From Nordella sp. HKS 07 (GTDB lineage Bacteria; Pseudomonadota; Alphaproteobacteria; Rhizobiales; Aestuariivirgaceae), in contig NZ_CP049258.1 of NCBI RefSeq assembly GCF_011046735.1, positions 1,156,001 through 1,220,000 on the forward strand: a DNA stretch of 64,000 bases, written 5' to 3'. Made by a program: the position numbers and the translations under genes. The notes beneath the pieces were generated by a model. It searched no databases and was not told the origin of the DNA. It saw only the letters and a program-made list of their open reading frames with translations. This document shows positions 35,912-45,004 of the stretch, in pieces. How positions within the stretch are numbered: position 1 is the stretch's first letter; every line of letters starts with the position of its first letter.

Positions 35912-36841
35912 CTACACGGGCTTCTTCTCGTCCTTGCCGTAGTAGTAATTGGCCTTCTTGCCGTAGATGGCGCCGCCCAGCAGACGGCGCATGGCCTCCG
36001 ACTTGCGCAGGGGATCAATCACCGCGCGCATCGCATCATGGGCGAAGACCTTGGCAGCATCCATCACCGGCGAGACGGCGGGCGGGCGCTGCGGCCAGCC
36101 GAAATGGCGCAGCGTGCCGTTCATCAGCCTGATCTTGTTCATACGATTAACTTCCGGCGTCTTCCACGTCATCGCCATCGACACCGAATAGCGCCCGCCG
36201 GTGCGCACCCAATGCGGCCACATATAGGGCAGATGCACCGCATCGCCTTCCTTCATCGGGAAGACCTGGGCGCGTTGCTCGAAGGACGGTTCGTAATGCT
36301 GGTTGCGGTGCTTGGACGGAGAAATCTCGAGCGCCTCCTCGGAGATGAGCGCGCGGTCGCCATTCTCGAAGATGTGCACGAATTTGTCGCCCCTGATCTG
36401 GATCAGGATGTTCTCCTCGGCATCGACATGGAAAGGTGTTGTCGAATTGGCCGAGGAGACGAAGATATAGCCCTGGAGATCGCTGTAATCGCCGGCCTTC
36501 TTGCCGGCCGCCGACTGTGCCGCATCGACGAAGGCCTTGAGGATCGCCGCGTAATCGGGATCGAGCTCGACACCCTTGATCACCATCCAGGCATTGGCCT
36601 CCTCGATGCGCTTGATCACCTCAGGCGGCGCCATGTCGATGCTCGGGATGTCTTCCGGCTTCTGGCCCGGCAGGAGCTTGCCGGAATTGTACTCGATGCG
36701 ATCGCGCGGCATCGACTGGGCGAGTTGGATCAGCCGCTCGAGCGTGAACAGCGGATGATCGGCGAGACCATGCTGGAGCGCGAAGGGCGCCTTGAGGAAC
36801 TTCTCGCGCGCCACTTGGGCGTCGACGGTGACGATGCTCAT
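35912..36841 (-). CDS. cupin-like / JmjC-type oxygenase domain protein
   Basis: A 309-residue protein of the cupin-8/JmjC-like type. The iron-binding HxD is in TPFHVDAEENIL (about residues 136-147), and a later histidine in YMWPHWVRTGGRYS (about 213-226) would complete the facial triad; 2-oxoglutarate dependence is likely but not visible. The C-terminal 80 residues are basic and family-unknown. It is the last gene of a three-gene operon and overlaps the GNAT gene by 4 bp (ATGA), so it may hydroxylate a partner or product of that pathway. Confidence 0.75.
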   Translation of the reverse strand: MSIVTVDAQVAREKFLKAPFALQHGLADHPLFTLERLIQLAQSMPRDRIEYNSGKLLPGQKPEDIPSIDMAPPEVIKRIEEANAWMVIKGVELDPDYAAILKAFVDAAQSAAGKKAGDYSDLQGYIFVSSANSTTPFHVDAEENILIQIRGDKFVHIFENGDRALISEEALEISPSKHRNQHYEPSFEQRAQVFPMKEGDAVHLPYMWPHWVRTGGRYSVSMAMTWKTPEVNRMNKIRLMNGTLRHFGWPQRPPAVSPVMDAAKVFAHDAMRAVIDPLRKSEAMRRLLGGAIYGKKANYYYGKDEKKPV

Positions 36842-37980
36842 GATTCTCTTCTCCTCATGATCCGATAGTACATGGTCTTGGCCAAAGCGCGCGCCGCGAT
36901 GCGTCCCTTCTCGGCCTCGACCAGCAGGCGGAAGGCCGCCGATGAAAGCTCAGGCCCGCGGATCATCACATCGCAGAGCGCAATCCGGTCGCGCCAGATA
37001 TTGCTGATCATCGGATGGCCGGGTATGGCGCATGAATCGACGAGCGCCAGGCGTTCCTTGTCGAGCAGCCTTTCGGTCGCCTCGAGGATCAGCATGACGC
37101 CCGGCGAATAGCGGGCGAAGTCCTGGTCATAGGCGATCTTGCCGAGCCAGCCCTGCGCACCCTGGACGATGCCGGACATCATGGCGACGGGCTTGCCGTC
37201 GAGCGCGATTTTCCAGAACCGGAGGCTGCCCTCGGCGCTGAGGAGATGGACCGCTTCGCGGAATGCTGTGGCCATGACCGAATCGGCTGCAAGTGCCGTG
37301 CCGCGCTGGCCTTTCCAGCCTTTGGCCTCGAGGGCGATCAACGCATCCACCCAGGGATCGACCGGATCACCGGGTTCCCAAGCGGTGCAATCGAGCTTGC
37401 CCTCCTCGCCGAGCCTGGATCTGAGCCGGCGATATTCCTTGCGCCGCTTGCGCTCGAAATTGTGCGAGACCCAGTCCTCGAATCTGCCCTGGAACCCAAG
37501 CGCCGCTCTTTCCCAGCGGGAGATAATCTCGATGGCTCCCCCGCCTTCCGCGACGGCCTCGCCGAGCATGTCCCAGAATGGGCCGGAGACCGGAAGCGCG
37601 CGGAATTGAATTGCCCGGCCGCGCTGCGCCGTCAGAAACGCCTTGAGCGTGGATTTTGGATCTTCCGCGCCGATCAGCGGCGTGCCGGAGAAGCTCAGGG
37701 GCGATGTCCAGGCGCGCCGCACGAGGCCGTGGCCGGCTTTGAGGGCGAAGACACCGCAGAGTTCCTCGCCGCGCCAAAGCGCCACTATTTCGGCGGGAAG
37801 CTGCGCCGAATAGTGCATCAATGCCGGCGCGAGCCAGGCCTGCAGGGCGGAACCGGCGGGGACGAAACTGCGCGCGCCGAGGGACCGCCAGGGCGCCGAG
37901 ATCCGCTCGAATTCGGCAAGCGTCGCCAGTATCTCAATTCTGATGGTCTCAGCGCTGCCCGTCACCGGCAACATATTCAT
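36838..37980 (-). CDS. GNAT family acyltransferase (BcsL/CelD-like)
   Basis: A 380-residue protein. ATG 37980 overlaps the flippase stop by 4 bp; longer frames upstream run through the flippase gene. The C-terminal part is an acetyltransferase domain of the type found in cellulose/exopolysaccharide operons, with RKRRKEYRRLRSRLGEEG (about residues 185-202), a central ALEAKGWKG, and a PGVMLILEATERLL acyl-CoA-site stretch (about 295-308). Such proteins are thought to acylate cell-surface polymers or precursors. Donor and acceptor are unknown. It is coupled to the flippase and the JmjC-like gene. Confidence 0.78.
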   Translation of the reverse strand: MNMLPVTGSAETIRIEILATLAEFERISAPWRSLGARSFVPAGSALQAWLAPALMHYSAQLPAEIVALWRGEELCGVFALKAGHGLVRRAWTSPLSFSGTPLIGAEDPKSTLKAFLTAQRGRAIQFRALPVSGPFWDMLGEAVAEGGGAIEIISRWERAALGFQGRFEDWVSHNFERKRRKEYRRLRSRLGEEGKLDCTAWEPGDPVDPWVDALIALEAKGWKGQRGTALAADSVMATAFREAVHLLSAEGSLRFWKIALDGKPVAMMSGIVQGAQGWLGKIAYDQDFARYSPGVMLILEATERLLDKERLALVDSCAIPGHPMISNIWRDRIALCDVMIRGPELSSAAFRLLVEAEKGRIAARALAKTMYYRIMRRRES

Positions 37981-39326
37981 GGCCTCGGTCCCTGCGCGGG
38001 AAAAAGACGCCACGTGACCAGCAGCGTGGCGATCGCCTCGAAGGTGAAGGCGGCCGAAATGGCGACCGCGGCGCCCTCGATGCCATAGCGCGGGATGAGG
38101 GCCAGCCCCAAACCGCCATTGAGCAGGAATGTTGCAAGCAAGATCATCGCCGCCTTGTCCTGATGTCCCGATACGGCAAGCAAGTTCTGCGCCGGGCCGG
38201 CGAAGGCGCGGGCCAGGAGGCCGACAGCGAGGATGAACATGACCGGGTAGGCCGCCAGGAAGTCCGGGCCGAACAGCCAGAGCAGCGGCTTGCCGAGAGC
38301 GAGCAGGAAGGCCGCCGCCAGCAGAGAAGGCCAGAAGCACCAGTTCTGCATGCGGGTGAGGAAGGCCCGAATCTCGGCCAGATCGCCGCGGGCGTGCAGG
38401 ATGGCGAAACGCGGCATCGCCACAGCGCCGATCGAGAAATGCACGAAGGCGACGAGGGAGATGGTTTTCAGCGCCGCGAAATAGATGCCGATCCGGTCCG
38501 GCGGCACGCGCAGATATTCGAGCAGCAGCACATCGAGATTGAGGATGAACAGCGTGAAGCCGTCGATCATGAAGAGCGGCAGCGAGGTGCGGGTCCAGTT
38601 CGCCAACATGTAGGCCGGCTGCGCTCTCGGCGTCGACCGTTCGAGACGTTTTCTGAGTGCCAGATATTGCGCGATCGCGGTTAGCCAGCAGGCGAGCACC
38701 AGCGCCAGCGCCGCCGTCGCGGCGTCGGGCGGACGCGCTGCCCAGTAGAAGATACCAATGCAGACGAAGAGCAGGATGGGTCGCAGGATATAGGGCGGGA
38801 AAAGCGCCAGATCGATCCAGCCTTGCGCGCGGCCCACGCCATCCTGGAAATCGGTGAGGCCATAGGCCGGCAAGCTCACCAGCGCGAGACCGAGCGGAAC
38901 GAGATAGACCGGCTCGATGAGTCCGCTCCAATCCCTGATGAGCAGAACGGCAATGAGCGCGATGATGGCGCCGAGGACGAGGACGATCATGCGCCCGGCG
39001 CGCAGGAAGCCGTGGAACAGCTCCCATTTCTCCTGTTCGCGATATTGCGGAAGGAAGCGCATCACCGAGGTGGCGAAGCCGACCGACACCAGAGAGCCCA
39101 GGACCAGCACCCACACCCAGCCATAAGTGAAGATGCCGAATTCGAAGGCGCCCATCCAGCGGGCGAGCAGAATTTGGCTGAGAAAGGCGAGACAGGCAGA
39201 GGCGATACGGATGGCGAAGGCAATGAGCGCGCCGCGGCCCGAACGTGCACCTTCACCGCTGCTGCAGAGCAACGTTTCGGCCGGCTGTCGCAAGGCCGGC
39301 GGCACCCATTTCAGCAGCTGTTCCAT
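37977..39326 (-). CDS. polysaccharide/oligosaccharide flippase family protein
   Basis: A 449-residue integral membrane protein with about 12 helices. Its start region has IAFAIRIASACLAFLSQILLARWMG (split residues 34-58), the usual first helices of Wzx/RfbX-like MATE-fold flippases. These move lipid-linked sugar units across the inner membrane. No glycosyltransferase, polymerase or ligase is in the window, so this is not a full polysaccharide cluster. First gene of the three-gene coupled operon. Confidence 0.82.
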   Translation of the reverse strand: MEQLLKWVPPALRQPAETLLCSSGEGARSGRGALIAFAIRIASACLAFLSQILLARWMGAFEFGIFTYGWVWVLVLGSLVSVGFATSVMRFLPQYREQEKWELFHGFLRAGRMIVLVLGAIIALIAVLLIRDWSGLIEPVYLVPLGLALVSLPAYGLTDFQDGVGRAQGWIDLALFPPYILRPILLFVCIGIFYWAARPPDAATAALALVLACWLTAIAQYLALRKRLERSTPRAQPAYMLANWTRTSLPLFMIDGFTLFILNLDVLLLEYLRVPPDRIGIYFAALKTISLVAFVHFSIGAVAMPRFAILHARGDLAEIRAFLTRMQNWCFWPSLLAAAFLLALGKPLLWLFGPDFLAAYPVMFILAVGLLARAFAGPAQNLLAVSGHQDKAAMILLATFLLNGGLGLALIPRYGIEGAAVAISAAFTFEAIATLLVTWRLFPAQGPRP

Positions 39327-39412
39327 TCCGCCCCATGATGAGTGCGGCGCAAGCTAAGGGCGAATACCTAAACTTCCCTTTGAGGGGATGGTTAACGGCC
39401 CACTCGCGGAAT

Positions 39413-39490
39413 GAATCTAGTGTCCCGAATCCGAAGCTCGCCACAGCCAGCGGGATCTTCCGAGCGAACTTCGGATTCGGAAGGACACTA
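39413..39490. repeat. palindromic repeat A (CTAGTGTCC arms)
   Basis: Outer arms CTAGTGTCC and GGACACTAG with second arms GAATCCGAAG and CTTCGGATTC. It lies upstream of the flippase gene and next to a second palindrome (39504-39581). Together they fill the gap 39327-39577. Confidence 0.7.
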
Positions 39491-39503
39491 GAAAACCTAA
39501 TGA

Positions 39504-39581
39504 TTCTAGTGTGCTTTTGAACGCGAAATTCCTGTCGGTGCAAGCCGCCTGATATCAGGAACTTCGCGTTCAGCACACTAG
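39504..39581. repeat. palindromic repeat B (CTAGTGTGC arms)
   Basis: Outer arms CTAGTGTGC and GCACACTAG, inner arms GAACGCGAA and TTCGCGTTC, with a central part CCTG/CAGG. The outer end supplies the TAG stop of the GST gene at 39578-39580. Confidence 0.7.
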
Positions 39582-40195
39582 TCCCGCGTTTCCCCCGAAA
39601 GCGGTGTCGCCTGCATGGCGGGACGAGCGGCGAATTCATCGAACCACGCTGTCAGGCGAGGCCGGCCGGCTCGGAAGGAAGGCAGGCCGCGGAATATGAT
39701 CCAGTCGAGCGCCGTCGCGAGTGCGATATGGCCGACATGGAGGGGTGTCGATACATCCAGATTAGTCTCGAGCCAGTCATAGCTTGAGACCAGTTTCTCG
39801 ACATAGCCGTCACGCAGCGGCGCGTAGCGCAGCTCGGCCGGGCGGCGCACGGTCTCCCAGCGCAGAGCGATGCCGGCCTCGCAGAGGCCCTGCGCCACGG
39901 CTTGCAGGCGCAAGGCTGTCCAGCGCGCCTCGCCCTCCCGCGGGATCAGGCGGCGCTCGGGCGCCAACGTGTCGAGATAAGCGCAGATGACGTCCGAATC
40001 GAAGATCGGCGCAAGTCCTGGTCGGACGAGCACCGGCACTTTGCCGAGCGGATTCTCGGCGAAGACCGTATCATTGCGGCGCGTCGGGCTGGTCTCGTGA
40101 TGGATGACCTCGATCTGCGCCGCCAATCCGGCTTCATGGGCAAAGACCAGCGCCTTGCGTGCGTAAGGCGAATGCGTCTGGTAATAGAGTTTCAT
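39578..40195 (-). CDS. glutathione S-transferase family protein
   Basis: A 205-residue GST. ATG 40195 is chosen because GAGG is 6 bases upstream; an ATG at 40201 and a longer frame to 40252 are less likely. The thioredoxin-like N-terminal domain has YYQTHSPYARKALVFA (residues 4-19), the glutathione-binding cis-proline region GKVPVLV (about 51-57) and SD in FDSDVICAYL (about 65-74). The helical domain follows. The stop codon comes from a palindromic repeat. Substrate unknown. Confidence 0.87.
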   Translation of the reverse strand: MKLYYQTHSPYARKALVFAHEAGLAAQIEVIHHETSPTRRNDTVFAENPLGKVPVLVRPGLAPIFDSDVICAYLDTLAPERRLIPREGEARWTALRLQAVAQGLCEAGIALRWETVRRPAELRYAPLRDGYVEKLVSSYDWLETNLDVSTPLHVGHIALATALDWIIFRGLPSFRAGRPRLTAWFDEFAARPAMQATPLSGETRD

Positions 40196-40218
40196 CACCA
40201 TCCTCTTTCCATGGCTAG

Positions 40219-40440
40219 GCCCATAGATCGCCGGCCTTCCGGCATTCCACAAGGAATCGCAGCGGGACCGCGGGCGCGGGCATCGAATGGACCTTCACAG
40301 ACGACTGGTCGGCTGGCCTCGAATACGATTTTGTGGATCTGGGCTCCGACAGCATCGAGCTGTGTGAGGGTGATGGCGGTAATTTCGACGCCGATGTCGA
40401 TCTGCGTATCAACATCGTCAAAGCGGGACTGAATTACTGA
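40219..40440 (+). pseudogene. 3' remnant of an Omp25/Omp31-type outer membrane beta-barrel protein gene
   Basis: Only the last part of a gene is present. In frame from 40219 (after a TAG) the translation contains GTAGAGIEWTFTDDWSAGLE followed by YDFVDLGSD and ends VKAGLNY-stop. That pattern is the last two or three strands of rhizobial/Brucella Omp25-Omp31 porin-like barrels. No start codon, signal peptide or N-terminal strands exist upstream; the space is taken by the divergent GST gene. I infer a truncated, non-functional copy. The frame is intact in what remains, so it is either recently cut or short in selection time. Confidence 0.75.
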
Positions 40441-40469
40441 TTCTGATCAGAAGCCGCAATAAAGGCTAA

Positions 40470-40489
40470 GGCCGGCGCAAGCGCCGGCC
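40470..40489. terminator. GC-rich hairpin downstream of rpmF and of the porin remnant
   Basis: Perfect 9-bp arms GGCCGGCGC and GCGCCGGCC around AA. It lies 56 bp downstream of the rpmF stop (minus strand, where it is followed by TTAGCCTTTATT) and 30 bp after the stop of the plus-strand remnant. It probably terminates rpmF transcription. Confidence 0.5.
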
Positions 40490-40544
40490 CCCGCTTGAAC
40501 GAATTCCCCTCAGAACCCGCTCGAAATGCTTGAGCTTGAGCGGA

Positions 40545-40730
40545 TCAGAAATCGCTCTTGGGTTCCAGGATCTGGCGGCCCTTATACATGCCGGTCTTGA
40601 GATCGACATGGTGCGGACGGCGCAATTCACCGGACTTCTTGTCCTCGATCCAGGTGACGGTCTGCAGCTTATGGCCCGAGCGGCGCATGCCGATGCGGCT
40701 GCGGGACATCTTCTTGCGTGGAACGGCCAT
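40545..40730 (-). CDS. rpmF: 50S ribosomal protein L32
   Basis: A 61-residue ribosomal protein. It starts [18 protein letters not shown], the universal L32 N-terminus, and has [20 protein letters not shown] in the second half. The zinc-binding cysteines of some L32 proteins are absent, as is usual in alphaproteobacteria. The gene lies between mtgA and the porin remnant, on the minus strand. Confidence 0.97.
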   Translation of the reverse strand: MAVPRKKMSRSRIGMRRSGHKLQTVTWIEDKKSGELRRPHHVDLKTGMYKGRQILEPKSDF

Positions 40731-40805
40731 TTAAACTCTCCATCAAACAAAAGGCGCAAGCCCGGCCGGGCCGGGGCGCCAAATCTGGGGCGCTTATAGC
40801 GGGCT

Positions 40806-41615
40806 TCAAAGCCCGAGGCAAGTCACATAGGGACCGATCATGTTCATCCGGGCCATGATTCGCTGGGCGATGCGATTGACCCTTTTGGACGGCTTCCCGG
40901 CGTTCCGCTTGATCGGATTGGGCAGGACCGCCGCCAAGAGGGCGGCCTCCCGCTTCGACAATTTGGCGGCGGGTTTCTTGAAATGATATTGCGAGGCAGC
41001 TTCCGCTCCGTAAATTCCGGGCGCCCATTCGACGATATTGAGATAGATCTCGATCATGCGGCGCTTCGACCAGACCAGATCCATCCAGTAGGCCAACGGC
41101 AACTCCAGCGCCTTGCGGACCGGGCTGCGGCCATCCCACAGGAAGACATTCTTGGCAGTCTGCATGGAGATGGTGCTGGCGCCGCGGATCGGCCCTTCCC
41201 CGTCGCCATCGGTCGCCTCGTCCAGCACATCGCCGAACTCGATCCAGTCGACGCCGTTATGCGAGCAGAAGCGGGCATCCTCCGAGGAAACGACGGCGCG
41301 CGACAGATGCGGCGATATCTCATCGAAGCTGACCCATCGATAATCAATGCCATTGCCGCTGAACAGCCGGGTGATCATCAGATTGGAAGCGGGCGGCGGC
41401 ACGACCGTATAGACCAGGGTCATCACGACGGGCCATAGCGCGGCGATAATGGCCACTGTGGCGATCCGGCGCGGCCAGGGATCGAAGCGCTTGAGCAGGC
41501 CGGTGATGCGCCAGGTCTTGGAGGCCACGGATGGGGTCTCGTCGCTCGTTTCGGTGGGGGGATGCGCCGCACGTCTCTGGAAAAGCGCCCGCCGTCTGAC
41601 CTCGATATCAGTCAT
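40806..41615 (-). CDS. mtgA: monofunctional biosynthetic peptidoglycan transglycosylase
   Basis: A 269-residue GT51 enzyme that polymerises lipid II into glycan strands in the periplasm. ATG 41615 (MTDIEVRRRALF) is preferred to a longer frame upstream. A single N-terminal membrane anchor lies at about residues 50-72. The GT51 catalytic motifs are SSEDARFCSHNGVDW (about 110-124, catalytic Glu) and GASTISMQTAKNVFL (about 144-158). The penicillin-binding transpeptidase domain is absent. It lies 75 bp upstream of rpmF and is divergent from ispA. Confidence 0.93.
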   Translation of the reverse strand: MTDIEVRRRALFQRRAAHPPTETSDETPSVASKTWRITGLLKRFDPWPRRIATVAIIAALWPVVMTLVYTVVPPPASNLMITRLFSGNGIDYRWVSFDEISPHLSRAVVSSEDARFCSHNGVDWIEFGDVLDEATDGDGEGPIRGASTISMQTAKNVFLWDGRSPVRKALELPLAYWMDLVWSKRRMIEIYLNIVEWAPGIYGAEAASQYHFKKPAAKLSKREAALLAAVLPNPIKRNAGKPSKRVNRIAQRIMARMNMIGPYVTCLGL

Positions 41616-41707
41616 GACCGGCCCGATACAATACGCGGCGCCCCATAGGTTGAGTTTCCTTGCCCTTCTCTCTACAGCTTGCCCGAACCCTAGCACAGGA
41701 CAGCATC

Positions 41708-42613
41708 TTGGCGTCACTCCCGCAAACCGAGTTCGAACGGCGTCTCAGTGCCTTTGCCGGGACCATAGCGGCCCATCTCGAACGCCTGTTGCCCACTGGC
41801 GGCGCCCCTGCACCGCGGCTCGTCGAAGCGATGCGCTATGCCCTTCTGGCGCCAGGCAAACGCATCAGGCCGTTTTTCGTCGCCGAGAGCGCCCGCCTCT
41901 TCGAGGTCGGCGAAATCCCTGCCTTGCAGGCGGGCGCGGCGATCGAATGCGTGCATTGCTATTCGCTCGTGCACGACGATCTGCCGGCAATGGATGATGA
42001 CGATTTGCGCCGCGGCCGACCCACGGTGCACAAGGCCTTCGATGAGGCGACCGCGATCCTCGCCGGCGACGCGCTGCTCACCTTCGCATTCGAGATTTTG
42101 AGCAGCGAGGCCACGCATGCGGACGCCTCGGTGCGCGGCGAGCTCATCGCCGAGCTCGCCAAGGCGGCGGGCAAGGACGGCATGGCCGGTGGCCAGATGC
42201 TCGATCTCGCGGCCGAGAGCGAGAAAATCGCCGATCTCGGCCGCATCGTCACCTTGCAGGCGATGAAGACGGGCGCCCTCTTCCGCTTCGCCTTGCGCGC
42301 CGGCGCCATATTGGGCAAAGCCGGCGCGAACGAACGCGCGGCATTGAGCCTCTATGCCGACCGGATCGGACTTGCCTTCCAGATCGCCGACGACATTCTC
42401 GATGTCGAAGCCTCGAGCGCCACGCTCGGCAAGACGGCCGGCAAGGACAAGGTGGCCGGCAAGGCGACCTATGTCGATCTTCTCGGCCTCGATGGCGCCA
42501 AGGCCGAGGCGCGAAAACTGGTCGATGAAGCCAAGGACGCGCTCGCACTCTTTGCCGGCAAGGCGACGATCCTGGCCGCCGCCGCGGACTATGTGGTCGC
42601 ACGGCGGAAATAG
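41708..42613 (+). CDS. ispA: polyprenyl (farnesyl/geranylgeranyl) diphosphate synthase
   Basis: About 301 residues. The start is uncertain: TTG 41708 follows AGGA at 7 bases, while TTG 41660 is a longer option without a ribosome site. The first aspartate-rich motif is HDDLPAMDDDDLRRGR (about residues 88-103) and the second is QIADDILDV (about 228-236). It condenses isopentenyl diphosphate with allylic diphosphates. No dxs gene is adjacent here. Supply of precursors is linked to ispG about 1.2 kb away on the other strand. Confidence 0.9.
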   Translation: MASLPQTEFERRLSAFAGTIAAHLERLLPTGGAPAPRLVEAMRYALLAPGKRIRPFFVAESARLFEVGEIPALQAGAAIECVHCYSLVHDDLPAMDDDDLRRGRPTVHKAFDEATAILAGDALLTFAFEILSSEATHADASVRGELIAELAKAAGKDGMAGGQMLDLAAESEKIADLGRIVTLQAMKTGALFRFALRAGAILGKAGANERAALSLYADRIGLAFQIADDILDVEASSATLGKTAGKDKVAGKATYVDLLGLDGAKAEARKLVDEAKDALALFAGKATILAAAADYVVARRK

Positions 42614-42622
42614 ATCAGGTTT

Positions 42623-43468
42623 TCAGATCATCGGCAGGCCGCGCGGTTTGCGGCCGAGCGGAAAGGCCTGATCGAGACGCTGGATCTCGGCGGCGCTCAA
42701 GACGAGCCCGCCCGCCTTCGCATTGTCCTCGACATGCGCGAGCTTGGCCGCTTTCGGAATGGCGAAGAGCGAAGGCCTGCGCGTGAGCAAGGCGAGCGCC
42801 ACCTGGCGCGGGCTCGAGCGATGGACGGCGGCGATCTCGGCCAGCACCTTGCCGCTCTTGCTCGCGGTGTCGGGGAAACCCGAATGGCCGAAGGGACTAT
42901 AGGCGACCACCGCGACATCGTTTGCCTCGCACCACGGAATGACCGCATGCTCGATGGCGCGCTCCTCCAGGTGATAGAGCACCTGATTGCAGGCGATCCT
43001 GCCGGGTCCCGCGACGCTGAGCGCCTCTGCGAGATCGCCTTCATCGAAATTGCTGACGCCCCAGGAGAGGATCTTGCCCTCGCCTTTCAGGTCCTCGAAA
43101 GCCTGGAAGGTCTCGGCGAGAGCATATTGCCCGCGCCAGTGGAGAAGATAGCAATCGAGCCGGTCGGTGCCGAGACGCTTGAGCGATGCCTCGCAGGCAC
43201 GCTTCGTACCGGCCCTGGACGCATTGCTGGGCAGCACCTTGGAAACGATGAAGACCTCTTCGCGCCGGCCCTTGACGGCCTCGCCGATGATCGTCTCCGC
43301 TTGGCCTGAGCCATACATCTCGGCGGTATCGATATGAGTCATGCCGAGATCGAGCCCGCGCCGCAGGGCGGCGATAGCGCTCGTCTTCTCCGCATGCTCG
43401 ATATACCAGCTGCCCTGGCCGATGACCGGGACATCGCGTCCCGCTGCTCCGAAGCGTCTCGTCTGCAT
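42623..43468 (-). CDS. aldo/keto reductase
   Basis: A 281-residue NADPH-dependent oxidoreductase with the TIM-barrel of the AKR family. ATG 43468 is placed 5 bases after AGGGG; GTG 43474 is the alternative. The catalytic set is visible: Asp and Tyr in HIDTAEMYGSGQAE (about residues 46-59), Lys in IVSKVLPSNA (about 75-84), His in YLLHWRGQ (about 108-115). The C-terminal NADPH site has AIPKAAKLAHVEDN. It starts 8 bp after a 71-residue hypothetical gene and converges with ispA. Confidence 0.9.
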   Translation of the reverse strand: MQTRRFGAAGRDVPVIGQGSWYIEHAEKTSAIAALRRGLDLGMTHIDTAEMYGSGQAETIIGEAVKGRREEVFIVSKVLPSNASRAGTKRACEASLKRLGTDRLDCYLLHWRGQYALAETFQAFEDLKGEGKILSWGVSNFDEGDLAEALSVAGPGRIACNQVLYHLEERAIEHAVIPWCEANDVAVVAYSPFGHSGFPDTASKSGKVLAEIAAVHRSSPRQVALALLTRRPSLFAIPKAAKLAHVEDNAKAGGLVLSAAEIQRLDQAFPLGRKPRGLPMI

Positions 43469-43476
43469 ACGCACCC

Positions 43477-43692
43477 CTATGCTCGGTTGGCTCCATCCTG
43501 GACGTGGAAATAGGCCGAGTCGCCGACGAGTTCGCCCATCACGTCATCGACCGAGGTCACCAGCATATTGCAGCGCTTGCCGAGTTCCGAATCGGGCCGC
43601 TCGCCCATTGCGCAGGCGATGGAGAGATTGCGCACGATGGCCAGGCATTGCACGAAATGCTGGCGGTCGGAAAAGCTGAAGGGACGGGTCAT
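43477..43692 (-). CDS. 71-residue hypothetical protein
   Basis: ATG 43692 follows GAGAGG by 7 bases; another ATG at 43710 is in frame with no clear site. The protein starts MTRPFSFSDRQHFVQ and has a likely helix (LAIVRNLSIACAM) and CNMLVTSVDDVMGELVGD. It contains two cysteines, no signal peptide and no domain I recognise. It precedes the aldo/keto reductase gene by 8 bp, so the two are likely cotranscribed. Confidence 0.65.
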   Translation of the reverse strand: MTRPFSFSDRQHFVQCLAIVRNLSIACAMGERPDSELGKRCNMLVTSVDDVMGELVGDSAYFHVQDGANRA

Positions 43693-43780
43693 GAGGGGGC
43701 CTCTCTTCATGATGATGGGAGGCGGAATATAGAACGAAATAAGAACAGAGTTCAATGTCAATCCGCTGTCCAGCAGAGAA

Positions 43781-44998
43781 TTAAACCGAGCCCCATCGCT
43801 CCCTGACGTAATTCTCGACGATGCCCTTGAACTGGTTGGCGATGTCGGCGCCGCGCAAAGTGGCGACCTTCTTGCCGTCGACATAGACGGGCGCGGAAGG
43901 CAGTTCGCCGGTTCCCGGCAGCGAGATGCCGATATCGGCATGTTTCGATTCGCCCGGACCGTTGACGATGCAGCCCATGACCGCGAGCGACAGCGTCTCG
44001 AAGCCCGGATAATCGCGCCGCCAGTCGACCAAGCGGTCGCGCACATAGGTCTGGATGTCCTGCGCCAGTTCCTGGAACACCGTCGAGGTGGTGCGCCCGC
44101 AGCCGGGACATGCGATGACCATGGGCGCGAAGGAACGCAAGCCCATCGTCTGCAGGATCTCCTGCGCCACGATCACCTCGCGGGTGCGGTCGCCGCCGGG
44201 TTCGGGCGTGAGCGAGATGCGGATCGTGTCGCCTATGCCTTCCTGGAGCAGGACGGCGAGTGCGGCCGTCGAGGCGACGATGCCTTTCGAGCCCATGCCC
44301 GCTTCGGTGAGGCCCAGATGCAAGGCGTAATCGCAACGCCTGGCGAGGAGCCGATAGACGGCGATCAGATCCTGCACTTCCGAGCATTTCGCCGAGATGA
44401 TGATCTTCTCGGCGCCGAGGCCCAGCTCGCGCGCGCGCTCGGCCGACAGCACGCCCGACTGCACAACCGCCTCATGCATCACCGCGCGCGCGTCGATGGG
44501 CGCAGCCGACTTTGCATTGCGGTCCATGAGCTCGGTCAGCAGCGCCTGATCGAGCGAGCCCCAGTTCACACCGATGCGGATCGGCTTGTCGAACTGCATG
44601 GCCGTCTCGATCATCGTGCCGAAGTTGCGGTCCTTCTTCTCCTTGAAGCCGACATTGCCGGGATTGATGCGGTATTTGGCGAGCGCCTCGGCACAGGCCG
44701 GATACTGGCTGAGCAGCATATGGCCGTTGTAATGGAAGTCGCCGACGATCGGCACGTCGAGGCCCTTGGCCGCGACCTTGTCGCGGATATGGGGAACGGC
44801 GGCCGCGGCCTCCTCGCGATCGACCGTGATGCGGACGATCTCGGAGCCGGCGCGATTGAGAGCGGCGATCTGCCGGGCGGTGCCCTCGATATCGGCCGTG
44901 TCGGTATTGGTCATCGACTGGACGACGATCGGCGCCCCGCCGCCGATCTGGACGGAACCGGTCGAAACACCGATGGAGGTTCTGCGCGGAAGTAGCAT
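43781..44998 (-). CDS. ispG: 4-hydroxy-3-methylbut-2-enyl diphosphate synthase (flavodoxin/ferredoxin)
   Basis: A 405-residue enzyme of the MEP isoprenoid pathway that converts methylerythritol cyclodiphosphate to HMBPP. The N-terminal TIM barrel begins with [15 protein letters not shown] (about residues 25-39). The C-terminal 4Fe-4S ligands are in [10 protein letters not shown] (about 298-307) and [17 protein letters not shown] (about 340-356). Length is in the normal range. It is 6 bp after znuB, so it may share the zinc operon's transcript, though its function is unrelated. Confidence 0.95.
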   Translation of the reverse strand: MLLPRRTSIGVSTGSVQIGGGAPIVVQSMTNTDTADIEGTARQIAALNRAGSEIVRITVDREEAAAAVPHIRDKVAAKGLDVPIVGDFHYNGHMLLSQYPACAEALAKYRINPGNVGFKEKKDRNFGTMIETAMQFDKPIRIGVNWGSLDQALLTELMDRNAKSAAPIDARAVMHEAVVQSGVLSAERARELGLGAEKIIISAKCSEVQDLIAVYRLLARRCDYALHLGLTEAGMGSKGIVASTAALAVLLQEGIGDTIRISLTPEPGGDRTREVIVAQEILQTMGLRSFAPMVIACPGCGRTTSTVFQELAQDIQTYVRDRLVDWRRDYPGFETLSLAVMGCIVNGPGESKHADIGISLPGTGELPSAPVYVDGKKVATLRGADIANQFKGIVENYVRERWGSV

Positions 44999-45004
44999 GC
45001 GGGC

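Noticed and set aside
36838-39114. 758-codon frame that would fuse the flippase region to the GNAT domain
   Set aside because: Its first 378 codons are a shifted reading of the flippase gene. The GNAT protein starts at 37980 with a 4-bp overlap.
40470-40489. A tRNA or small RNA gene in the rpmF region
   Set aside because: The fold is a simple 9-bp hairpin; no cloverleaf or TPsiC-arm sequence was found here or in the other gaps inspected.
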